A stretch of 5,303 nt of DNA from Pseudomonadota bacterium (GTDB taxonomy: Bacteria > Pseudomonadota > Gammaproteobacteria > Burkholderiales > Methylophilaceae). Both the position numbers and the translations under genes were made by a program. Shown here piece after piece: positions 1 through 5,303 of this stretch. The notes beneath the pieces were generated by a model. It was not told the origin of the DNA, ran no database searches, and saw only the letters and a program-made list of their open reading frames with translations. Every line of letters begins with the position of its first letter. Positions within the stretch are counted from its first letter, which is position 1. The DNA lies in contig JAEWTK010000140.1 in the NCBI GenBank assembly GCA_023459535.1, forward strand, positions 1 through 5,303, given 5' to 3'.

Positions 1-215
1 CGTGGGTCTTCGCTGCCAGCCAGATGCGTGAGCAAGGCCCTGCGGCGCAGAACGCCATAGACCGATTCGGCGACAAAGGCTCTCTCCTTGTTGCCCAGTT
101 CGCGATTGCTGCGGAAGAATGCACCAAGTTTGGCATCTGCCGGGCCCGGGTTGTTCAGCACATCGGCCAGAGCCATGCCGGCCAGGCGCATCAGATTGGG
201 ATCGACTCTACTCAT
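1..215 (-). CDS. RsmB/NOP-family 16S rRNA (cytosine-5) methyltransferase, N-terminal part (cut by left window edge)
   Basis: I translated this frame by hand from the ATG at 215-213: 71 codons, no stop, running off the left edge. It begins MSRVDPNLMRLAG and continues with an NNPGPADAKLGAFFRSNREL stretch, then GNKERAFVAESVYGVLRRR. This is the pattern of the helical, NusB-like N-terminal domain of the RsmB/NOP (Fmu/Sun) family; the SAM-binding Rossmann domain and the PC/TC catalytic cysteines would lie outside the window. Known RsmB methylates C967 of 16S rRNA, but betaproteobacteria carry several RsmB-like paralogues, so the exact target is open. The start overlaps the TGA of the upstream DUF3108 gene as ATGA (212-215), and an AGAG lies 8 bases before the ATG, which fixes the start and suggests translational coupling. 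A full-length family member is about 420-430 aa, so only a sixth is visible. Confidence 0.8.
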   Translation of the reverse strand, partial: MSRVDPNLMRLAGMALADVLNNPGPADAKLGAFFRSNRELGNKERAFVAESVYGVLRRRALLTHLAGSEDP

Positions 216-1333
216 TGCAAAAGCTCTGTATTGATACTGGTTATCACTTGCTCGATCACACTGCCATCCTCTTCTGTTTTACGTATTTTCACTGGCAGGT
301 AGTTGTATTCCAACGCAAGCCAAAGTTCGGTTTTTTCATCGCCATCATCATTGATATTCTCAATATGCATGACACGCATCACGCCCATTTTAGTCGACAA
401 ATCCTCTTCGCCGACGAAACTGTAACTGTAGGCCTTCAGCCGCTTGCCATTGGTGATATTGAGCAGCATCTCGCGCAAGGGCGGCACATACATGAACTGA
501 TACATGAAACTCATCAGATCCTGCGTGCCGGCCGGCAGGCGCGAAGACTTACTGCCCTTGTCCGTTTCCAGCGTGATTCTGCCTTGCTCCCAGTCGAGAA
601 CCGCCTGCCGGGTCTTGTTGTGCTTGCCGTACTGGTAGAGAAAACTGTGAGGCTGCAAACCGTATTCGGTCACCAACCCTTCGCTGCGTTGCAACAGCGT
701 GCCGGAAATGAACCAGGAAGCGAAACCCTTGGCCTCGCTCTCGCTTACCAACAGGTAGGTGCCATCGCCTCTGGCTTCATAGCGCACCTTGCTTTGTCCG
801 ACCTTGTAGCCATCAGCACCGCGCAGGATATCGAATTCACTCTCGACGAAATTGTAGGGCTGCGCATCCACGTCCACCAGATTGGGCACATAAGCCGGTT
901 CCAGCTGAATTTCCTCGGGTACATCCGCCGCCATATCAATGGCCTCCGGCTGGTGTGATACCTCTTCCGGCTCCGTTTCAACGACTGGCAATATCTCGGG
1001 TTCCGGATCCATCACTGCTTGGCTATCTTCCAACTGGTTGCCCTCCAGCTGGCTATCCACCTGCTCGGGTTCCGGAGGCGGTGTTGGCGGTTCGTCTGCA
1101 GGCGGCTCCGGCAAAGGTGGCTCCTCAGGCACAGGTTCTGGCGGCTTTACTGGAGACGGTTTCACCAGCTCGGCAAAACGGACATTGACCGTTTCCTTTT
1201 CTGGTTCAAGAAAACTCAGATCAACATGCACGAATCCGAGCAGGAGCAGATGCAACAAAAGCGAGAGCAGTATAGCCAGCGTCGCACGCCAGATGGTCGA
1301 GTTTCCAATCGATGCAAACCATTTATTCAGCAT
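212..1333 (-). CDS. Inner-membrane-anchored DUF3108 protein with TonB/TolA-like N-terminus (373 aa)
   Basis: Function unknown. Seen in the protein: a short cytoplasmic N-terminus; one membrane helix at about 17-38 (RATLAILLSLLLHLLLLGF) with Ser24 and His28 in S-x-x-x-H spacing; a Pro/Glu-rich linker at about 57-148 (for example PPLPEPPADEPPTPPPEPE); and a C-terminal DUF3108 domain at about 155-373. The DUF3108 hallmarks shared with the neighbouring paralogue are GTQD (269-272), YQFMYVPP (278-285), GKRLKAYSY (296-304), ELWL (336-339), LPVK (346-349) and IEQV (360-363). Topology should be N-in with the bulk in the periplasm. TonB and TolA have the same plan (S-x-x-x-H helix plus extended linker), and there the Ser/His pair couples to ExbBD or TolQR; coupling here is inference. 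The start overlaps the end of the upstream DUF3108 gene by 11 bases and no strong ribosome site is visible, so it is probably translated by coupling. Its stop overlaps the methyltransferase start. Confidence 0.88.
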   Translation of the reverse strand: MLNKWFASIGNSTIWRATLAILLSLLLHLLLLGFVHVDLSFLEPEKETVNVRFAELVKPSPVKPPEPVPEEPPLPEPPADEPPTPPPEPEQVDSQLEGNQLEDSQAVMDPEPEILPVVETEPEEVSHQPEAIDMAADVPEEIQLEPAYVPNLVDVDAQPYNFVESEFDILRGADGYKVGQSKVRYEARGDGTYLLVSESEAKGFASWFISGTLLQRSEGLVTEYGLQPHSFLYQYGKHNKTRQAVLDWEQGRITLETDKGSKSSRLPAGTQDLMSFMYQFMYVPPLREMLLNITNGKRLKAYSYSFVGEEDLSTKMGVMRVMHIENINDDGDEKTELWLALEYNYLPVKIRKTEEDGSVIEQVITSINTELLQ

Positions 1334-2027
1334 GCAACCCGGTCAGCACCTGTTCGATATCGCCCTTGTCGTCGCGCGTCACCAGCTTGACCGGCAGAAA
1401 ATAAACGCGGGCATCACCCAACCAGAGTTCCTTGCTGTCTTCTTCGGCATTTTCTGCCGCATCTTGCAGGTGCATGGTTTTATAGCTGCCAGCCGGCACC
1501 GTGAGAGGTACATTGCGGCCGGCGACTCGGTATTTATACTGCTTCAATCGTTTACCGGTAGTCACTGGCAACTTGAATGATTCACCCGTGGGCTGCACGA
1601 ACATGAACTGATAGATCAGGCTGGCGATATCCTGCGTGCCCGACTTTAACTCGGCCGTTACCGGCTTGCCCTTGACCTTCATGTTGAGCTGATTGCCGGG
1701 CCAGTCGAAATCGGCAAACAGCGAACGCTTGGCCTCGGCGCCCTGATGCAATTCAAAATGCAACGGCCTCAGACCGGAAGGCCCCACTTCCCCCTCACTC
1801 AACAACCGGCGCGCGCCGAACAGGGAATAAACGCCAATGCCCCGGGTTTCGCTTTCTATGCGGTATTTGCCGTCCTGCTGCGTGAAGGTTTCCGTGATAT
1901 TGGCAAAGGGCTGACCATTGCGCGTCGCCTCATAGGTCACCGTCAGCGATTTCGGTGCAGCCAGCGCCAGCGATTGTGCCACCAGCAGAAATCCGATCAC
2001 TACCAATTTTGCCAGAACATGCTGCAT
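1323..2027 (-). CDS. Secreted (periplasmic) DUF3108 protein (234 aa)
   Basis: DUF3108-family protein of unknown role. I start it at the ATG at 2027-2025, because AAGAGG sits 6 bases upstream and the product then opens with a clean Sec signal peptide: MQHVLAK, the hydrophobic run LVVIGFLLVAQSLALA, and an Ala-Leu-Ala/Ala cleavage site near residues 21-24. A longer reading from a TTG at 2051 would add eight charged residues (MRRNKRLS) with a poorer ribosome site. The mature protein of about 210 aa is essentially one DUF3108 domain: VTYEATRNGQ (30-39), GTQD (130-133), YQFMFVQP (139-146), GKRLKQYKY (158-166), ELWL (200-203), LPVK (211-214), IEQV (224-227). The same motifs in the same order occur in the next gene downstream, so the two are tandem paralogues. 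There is no lipobox Cys, so it is predicted soluble in the periplasm. Its TAA lies inside the next gene's first codons (11-base overlap), and an 80-base gap separates it from purM. Confidence 0.85.
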   Translation of the reverse strand: MQHVLAKLVVIGFLLVAQSLALAAPKSLTVTYEATRNGQPFANITETFTQQDGKYRIESETRGIGVYSLFGARRLLSEGEVGPSGLRPLHFELHQGAEAKRSLFADFDWPGNQLNMKVKGKPVTAELKSGTQDIASLIYQFMFVQPTGESFKLPVTTGKRLKQYKYRVAGRNVPLTVPAGSYKTMHLQDAAENAEEDSKELWLGDARVYFLPVKLVTRDDKGDIEQVLTGLHAE

Positions 2028-2029
2028 GC

Positions 2030-2038
2030 TTAACCTCT
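2030..2038 (-). promoter_or_regulatory. Ribosome binding site deciding the start of the secreted DUF3108 gene
   Basis: Read on the minus strand, this is AAGAGG followed by six bases and then ATG at 2027-2025. It is the best Shine-Dalgarno match in the window, and it selects the ATG that yields a clean signal peptide over the upstream TTG at 2051. Confidence 0.6.
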
Positions 2039-2107
2039 TATTTCGACGCAAGAATCTTTCAACGTTCGAACCTTTGATCCGGTTGGCGATGCTGCGTCAC
2101 AGCCGCT

Positions 2108-3169
2108 TCAAACAACGACGGTTGGTGCTTCGCCGGTAGCCTGTGCACGGATGCGGCCGATCACTGCCACCTGTTCGCCTTCGGCTTCCAGCAACTGGCG
2201 GGCGGCCACTGCATCCTGCTCGGCCATAATGACCACCATGCCGATACCACAATTGAAAGTGCGATACATTTCCTCATCCGTGATATTGCCCTGTGCCTGC
2301 AGCCAGTCAAACAGCGCCGGCATGTCCCAGCTGCCCTTCTTCACCTCGGCAGTCAGGCCGGCAGGCAATACACGCGGCACATTCTCGGTAATGCCGCCGC
2401 CGGTGATATGGGCCATGCCCTTGACCTTGAGCGCGGCAATCAGCTTGAGCAGGGGTTTGACATAGATGCGGGTCGGCGCCATGACCACATCGCGGAATGG
2501 CTTGCCATCAAAATCGCTGTCCATGTCGATGCCGGATTTCTCGATCAGCTTGCGGATCAGCGAATACCCGTTGGAATGGGCGCCGCTCGATGCCAGCCCG
2601 AGCAGCACATCACCCTCGGCGATGCTGCTGCCATCGATGATGGATTCCTTGTCGACCGCACCGACGACAAAACCGGCCAGGTCGTATTCACCGGCTGGGT
2701 ACATGCCAGGCATCTCGGCGGTCTCGCCGCCGACCAGCGCACAGCCGGCCTGTTCGCAGCCGTGGGCAATGCCCTTGATGACCTCGGCCGCAGTGCCAAC
2801 TTCCAGCTTGCCGCAGGCAAAATAATCGAGGAAGAACAAGGGTTCAGCACCCTGCACCAAAATGTCATTGACGCTCATGGCCACCAGGTCGATGCCGACC
2901 GTGTCATGCTTGTCCAGCTGGAACGCCAGTTTGAGTTTGGTACCGACGCCATCGGTACCGGATACCAACACCGGGTTCTTGAACTTCTTCGGCATCTCGA
3001 ACAGGGAACCGAAACCGCCGATGCCGCCCATGACTTCCGGCCGCATGGTGCGTTTGGCAAACGGCTTGATCTGCTCAACCAGGGCGTCGCCAGCTTCTAT
3101 ATCGACGCCGGCATCACGATAACTGATCGAAGTTTTTGCCGCATCACCGTTTGAAGAATTAGAATTCAA
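2108..3169 (-). CDS. purM: Phosphoribosylformylglycinamidine cyclo-ligase (AIR synthetase)
   Basis: Cytoplasmic enzyme of de novo purine synthesis: FGAM + ATP gives AIR + ADP + phosphate. Motifs, numbered from the start chosen here (353 aa): SYRDAGVDI (16-24), GGIGGFG (48-54), the nucleotide-binding GTDGVGTK (71-78), MSVNDI (98-103), [11 protein letters not shown] (147-157), [10 protein letters not shown] (194-203), [12 protein letters not shown] (255-266) and FNCGIGM (305-311). It is complete and intact. The start is uncertain. An ATG at 3217 gives 369 aa with a non-conserved MDDLSCCIF leader, no ribosome site, and only 23 bases to the divergent gene. I prefer the TTG at 3169 (GAG seven bases upstream), which gives a length close to the usual ~350 and leaves 71 bases for promoters. 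In many proteobacteria purN follows purM; here the next gene downstream is DUF3108, and purN is not in the window. Identity is near certain; the start is about 60/40. Confidence 0.96.
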   Translation of the reverse strand: MNSNSSNGDAAKTSISYRDAGVDIEAGDALVEQIKPFAKRTMRPEVMGGIGGFGSLFEMPKKFKNPVLVSGTDGVGTKLKLAFQLDKHDTVGIDLVAMSVNDILVQGAEPLFFLDYFACGKLEVGTAAEVIKGIAHGCEQAGCALVGGETAEMPGMYPAGEYDLAGFVVGAVDKESIIDGSSIAEGDVLLGLASSGAHSNGYSLIRKLIEKSGIDMDSDFDGKPFRDVVMAPTRIYVKPLLKLIAALKVKGMAHITGGGITENVPRVLPAGLTAEVKKGSWDMPALFDWLQAQGNITDEEMYRTFNCGIGMVVIMAEQDAVAARQLLEAEGEQVAVIGRIRAQATGEAPTVVV

Positions 3170-3240
3170 CTGCGTTCTCGCTTTCCGCTCAAAAATACAA
3201 CAAGATAAATCATCCATTTGAAGGCATAATTTTACCCGAT
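3170..3240. promoter_or_regulatory. Divergent promoter region between purM and the PerM-type gene
   Basis: This 71-base stretch is clearly AT-richer than the flanking coding DNA and is the only place where promoters for both divergent genes can lie, if purM starts at 3169. On the minus strand TATTTT (3197-3192) is a possible -10 for purM, which would put the start site near 3185 and leave room for the GAG-7-TTG start; no good -35 is seen. On the plus strand CATAAT (3225-3230) is a possible -10 for the membrane protein, placing the transcript start within a few bases of its ATG. No E. coli-type PurR box (GCAAACGTTTGC) is present. The location is an inference from gene layout; the individual boxes are weak. 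Confidence 0.4.
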
Positions 3241-4320
3241 ATGACGACCAAACGAGAAAACCAATTGCCTGATTACCGCATCGTCCTGCTGGTAGCCGGC
3301 TTTCTGGTGATTTTTTACCTGTTGCTACCCATCATGGCACCGTTTCTGGTCGCAGCCATTCTCGCCTATATCTGCAAACCCGTGGTCGACAGGATCAGCC
3401 TGTGGAAACTCGGCAAGCTGGTTTTCGGCCGCACCATGGCGACCGTCATCACCATGCTGTTGCTGGTGGGTATCGCCCTGTTGTTGGTCCTCATCATCGT
3501 CCCCATGCTGCAGAAAGAACTGCTGCTGATGGTTCAGCGCCTGCCGGACATCATCGATTTGCTGCGCGCACGCTTGGAGCCCTGGCTACTGCTGCATTTT
3601 GGAATTTCGCTCAATATTGATCTGAACCAGATTCAGGATATCCTCAGCAAGCACTGGAAAGTAGCGAGCGACCTCATCACGCCGGTGCTGCTGTCCATCA
3701 GCAAAAACGGTTTCGCCATCGTGCTGTGGATCATCAACCTGCTGCTGGTTCCGGTCGTGCTGTTCTACCTGCTGCGCGACTGGCACGCCATGATCTCGCG
3801 TATCACTCAGCTGATTCCGCGTGGCTGGTACGAGAAGACCGCGGTCATCGCAGGGGAAATCGATGCCGTGCTGGCAGAATTTCTGCGCGGACAGCTCTCG
3901 GTGATGCTGCTGATGACGCTGTTTTATGCCATCGGCCTCTGGGCTGCCGGCCTCGAACTGGCACTGCCGGTAGCACTGGTCGCCGGCCTGCTCGGCTTCG
4001 TGCCCTATCTCGGGGTCAGCATCGGCTTGCTGATGGCCCTGCTGGCAGCGGCACTGCAATTCTCCTCACCGACGGAAGTACTACCGGTACTGGCCGTATT
4101 CGCCGCCGCACAACTACTGGAAGGCTTCGTATTGACGCCCTGGCTGGTCGGTGACCGTATCGGCCTGCATCCGGTGATGGTCATTTTCACCCTGCTGGCC
4201 GGCGGACAACTGTTCGGTTTCGCCGGTATCCTGTTGGCGTTACCAGTCGGCGCAGCCCTTGCGGTCGGCCTGCGTCATGCCAGACAAGGCTATCTCTCCA
4301 GTGAAACCTATCTGAAATAA
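3241..4320 (+). CDS. AI-2E family (PerM/YfgO-type) membrane protein, 359 aa
   Basis: Polytopic inner-membrane protein of the AI-2E (formerly UPF0118) family, which includes the autoinducer-2 exporter TqsA, some Na+/H+ antiporters and the uncharacterised PerM. No substrate can be assigned from sequence. Hydrophobic segments lie at about 13-30, 31-46, 67-90, 155-178, 218-238, 240-256, 258-275, 278-298 and 309-345. The stretch 88-150 between helices three and four is amphipathic ([20 protein letters not shown] onward), as is typical of the family. Family signatures are [10 protein letters not shown] (250-259), [18 protein letters not shown] (294-311) and [15 protein letters not shown] (321-335). 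No Shine-Dalgarno is seen before the ATG at 3241. A TTG at 3265 (GAG eight bases upstream) would give 351 aa and is a possible alternative start. The gene is divergent from purM and followed by hda, in line with the proteobacterial habit of finding purM and hda close together. Length is normal and there is no sign of damage. Confidence 0.92.
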   Translation: MTTKRENQLPDYRIVLLVAGFLVIFYLLLPIMAPFLVAAILAYICKPVVDRISLWKLGKLVFGRTMATVITMLLLVGIALLLVLIIVPMLQKELLLMVQRLPDIIDLLRARLEPWLLLHFGISLNIDLNQIQDILSKHWKVASDLITPVLLSISKNGFAIVLWIINLLLVPVVLFYLLRDWHAMISRITQLIPRGWYEKTAVIAGEIDAVLAEFLRGQLSVMLLMTLFYAIGLWAAGLELALPVALVAGLLGFVPYLGVSIGLLMALLAAALQFSSPTEVLPVLAVFAAAQLLEGFVLTPWLVGDRIGLHPVMVIFTLLAGGQLFGFAGILLALPVGAALAVGLRHARQGYLSSETYLK

Positions 4321-4349
4321 GACATATGCACTTGAAAATTACAGTCAGC

Positions 4350-4365
4350 CACAGAGCTCACAGAG
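4350..4365 (+). repeat. Short CACAGAG direct repeat in the spacer before hda
   Basis: CACAGAG occurs at 4350-4356 and again at 4359-4365, a nine-base period, in the context AGCCACAGAGCTCACAGAGA. From memory, similar ACCACAGAGNCACAGAG strings recur in intergenic DNA of many environmental proteobacteria, so this may be a decayed copy of a dispersed repeat. Only the two 7-mers are directly seen; the link to a repeat family is inference. The remainder of the 4321-4475 spacer shows no RNA gene, hairpin terminator or credible gene. Confidence 0.45.
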
Positions 4366-4434
4366 AAAACCAGCAGCTTGCCGGAAATATGGCTTCAACT
4401 GCCGGGGATCGCATCGAAATCGCGCCCGTTTTCT

Positions 4435-4463
4435 TTGACGCTGTATTCCCTGCAGCCTGAATT
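4435..4463 (+). promoter_or_regulatory. Weak candidate sigma-70 promoter for hda
   Basis: TTGACG (4435-4440) is five of six to the -35 consensus. Seventeen bases later comes TGAATT (4458-4463), only three of six to the -10 consensus. The predicted start would lie a few bases before the hda ATG. hda could instead be read through from the upstream membrane-protein gene, since I see no terminator hairpin in the 155-base spacer. Confidence 0.22.
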
Positions 4464-4475
4464 ACGGTTTTAAAA

Positions 4476-5105
4476 ATGAAACAATTACTGCTGGATATTC
4501 AGCCGGCTCCGCCGCCGTCACTGGAAAATTTTATTGTCGGCCAGAATGCTGAAGCGCTGGACACCCTGAGACAAGTCATCAGCGGGCAGTCCGATGTACG
4601 CTTCATCTACCTATGGGGGCCGGAAGGCAGCGGCAAGACCCATCTGCTGAAATCCGCGGCGATGCTAGCAGCCAAATTCGAGACGCCGCTCACCAGCGCC
4701 GACGATGTGCACACCTATTCCGAGGCCGAACAGATTGCCCTGTTCAACAGTTTCAACCATCTGCGCGAAAACCCTGCCGCAGGCATCCTGCTGACCACCG
4801 GCATCGCCTCCCCCATGCAGATGGGTCTGCGAGATGATCTGGCGACCCGGCTGGCCTGGGGCCTGGTCTATCAGCTGCACCCGCTGTCTGACGAAGAAAA
4901 GGCGCTGGCCCTGCGCACCCATGCCTCTGAGCGCGGCATGAAACTGCCGGACGAAGTGGTCGATTTCTGCCTGCGCCACCTGCGACGCGACTTGCCGACG
5001 CTGATGGCCACCCTCGATGCGCTGGATCGCTGGTCGCTGACCACAAAAAAACCGGTCACCGTTCCCATGCTGCGCAAACTGCTACAACTCCCATTGAATA
5101 TCTGA
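4476..5105 (+). CDS. hda: DnaA regulatory inactivator Hda
   Basis: DnaA-related AAA+ protein. In E. coli, Hda binds the DNA-loaded beta clamp and stimulates ATP hydrolysis by DnaA (RIDA), preventing re-initiation. Seen here: a candidate clamp-binding motif at the extreme N-terminus, QLLLDI (3-8), which anchors the choice of start; FIVGQNAEAL (19-28); the Walker A loop GPEGSGKT (48-55); a degenerate Walker B around DDV (76-78); the sensor-1 strand ILLTTG (104-109); a box VII arginine-finger candidate, Arg125, in LATRLAWGL; and the lid with RRDLPTLMATLDALDR (170-185), whose Arg is the sensor-2 candidate. There is no DnaA DNA-binding domain IV, as expected. At 209 aa it is shorter than E. coli Hda (about 233 aa); most of the loss falls between Walker A and Walker B. 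A ribosome site is not obvious. The next gene starts 10 bases after its stop. Confidence 0.92.
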   Translation: MKQLLLDIQPAPPPSLENFIVGQNAEALDTLRQVISGQSDVRFIYLWGPEGSGKTHLLKSAAMLAAKFETPLTSADDVHTYSEAEQIALFNSFNHLRENPAAGILLTTGIASPMQMGLRDDLATRLAWGLVYQLHPLSDEEKALALRTHASERGMKLPDEVVDFCLRHLRRDLPTLMATLDALDRWSLTTKKPVTVPMLRKLLQLPLNI

Positions 5106-5115
5106 TCTGGTTCAC

Positions 5116-5303
5116 ATGATAAGACTGACCGAAATCAAACTGCCCGTCGAAAAAGCGCCATCGCTCCTGCACCAGGAAGACGAGATCAGCGCCGCCATCC
5201 TGAAGAAGCTCGGCATTCCCGCCAGCGAACTGATCCGCTTCGAAATCTTCAAGCGCGGCGTCGATGCGCGCAAATCGCACGCCATCCTCTATGTATACAA
5301 CAT
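5116..5303 (+). CDS. Putative COG2509-type FAD-dependent oxidoreductase, N-terminus (cut by right window edge)
   Basis: Sixty-two codons from the ATG at 5116 run open to the window end. They begin MIRLTEIKLPVEKAP and continue with ISAAILKKLGIPASELIRF, then EIFKRGVDARKSHAILYVYN. The pattern 'RLTEIKLP ... AILKKLGI ... F.IFKR..DARK' matches my memory of the N-terminal accessory domain of large (about 530 aa) uncharacterised NAD(P)/FAD-dependent dehydrogenases (COG2509). The FAD-binding GxGxxG motif should follow at about residue 90-110, beyond the edge, so the assignment rests on this leader domain alone. The gene starts 10 bases after the hda stop with no clear Shine-Dalgarno, which suggests co-transcription and possibly coupled translation with hda. 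The physiological substrate of this family is unknown. Confidence 0.68.
   Translation, partial: MIRLTEIKLPVEKAPSLLHQEDEISAAILKKLGIPASELIRFEIFKRGVDARKSHAILYVYN

Noticed and set aside
119..958. 279-codon plus-strand open frame opposite the membrane-anchored DUF3108 gene
   Set aside because: It lies wholly antisense to a gene with clear domain structure and a conserved paralogue; its product is His/Gln/Leu-rich with no recognisable motif and it has no credible ribosome site. It is a high-GC shadow frame.
939..1580. Plus-strand frame encoding a striking Gly/Ser-rich protein
   Set aside because: The Gly/Ser tract is simply the complement of the Pro/Glu-rich linker codons on the other strand; the rest has no domain and spans the junction of two real genes.
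2064..2071. Eight-base palindrome GTTCGAAC in the purM-DUF3108 gap
   Set aside because: It is too short to form a terminator and has no U-run or extended stem; no partner site is seen elsewhere in the gap, so it cannot be supported as an operator.
2085..2105. Possible purM terminator hairpin (GCTG/CAGC)
   Set aside because: The stem is only four base pairs and no T-tract follows on the minus strand, so read-through into the DUF3108 genes is more likely.
3051..3063. Inverted repeat CGTTTG-G-CAAACG reminiscent of a PurR-type operator
   Set aside because: It lies well inside the purM coding region (encoding part of PFAKRTM), the half-sites are in the opposite order to the E. coli PurR box (GCAAACGTTTGC), and a six-base repeat with a one-base gap is easily produced by chance.
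2408..3154. 248-codon plus-strand open frame opposite purM
   Set aside because: It is fully antisense to an intact purM with all family motifs; the product has no recognisable features.
4326..4460. 44-codon open frame (MHLKITVSHRAHREN...) filling most of the spacer before hda
   Set aside because: It has no clear ribosome site, resembles no protein I know, and its SHRAHRE part is just the CACAGAG repeat translated. A real small protein cannot be excluded, but nothing supports one; conservation of the frame in relatives would be needed.

Overview
The window looks like a piece of chromosome from a betaproteobacterium, perhaps one of the Nitrosomonadales-type lineages (Gallionella, Sulfuricella and Methylophilus relatives). 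That is inferred from protein flavour (short betaproteobacterial-style Hda, PurM with an SYRDAGVDI start, paired DUF3108 proteins beside an RsmB/NOP methyltransferase), moderate-to-high GC and gene order. It is core housekeeping DNA. I see no phage, IS, CRISPR, tRNA, rRNA or defence system, and no gap between genes longer than about 155 bases.

Left half, all on the minus strand, read from right to left: purM (fifth step of purine synthesis); an 80-base gap; a secreted DUF3108 protein; a second, inner-membrane-anchored DUF3108 protein with a long Pro/Glu-rich linker; and the first 71 codons of an RsmB/NOP-type rRNA cytosine-5 methyltransferase that runs off the left edge. The last three genes overlap (11 bases, then 4 bases as ATGA), so they are very probably one translationally coupled operon. 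purM may feed into it.

Right half, all on the plus strand: an AI-2E/PerM-family membrane protein divergent from purM; a 155-base spacer with a short CACAGAG direct repeat; hda, the DnaA-related protein that inactivates DnaA-ATP after initiation; and, 10 bases later, the start of a COG2509-type FAD-dependent oxidoreductase cut by the right edge. The 24-71 bases between purM and the PerM-type gene (depending on the purM start) must hold both divergent promoters.

The most interesting item is the 373-aa DUF3108 protein. Its N-terminus looks like that of TonB/TolA: one membrane helix carrying the Ser-x-x-x-His pair, followed by a Pro-rich periplasmic spacer. The usual TonB C-terminal domain is replaced by DUF3108, and the operon neighbour is a soluble, signal-peptide-bearing DUF3108 paralogue. 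A protonmotive-force-coupled DUF3108 envelope system is a testable inference, not a demonstrated fact.
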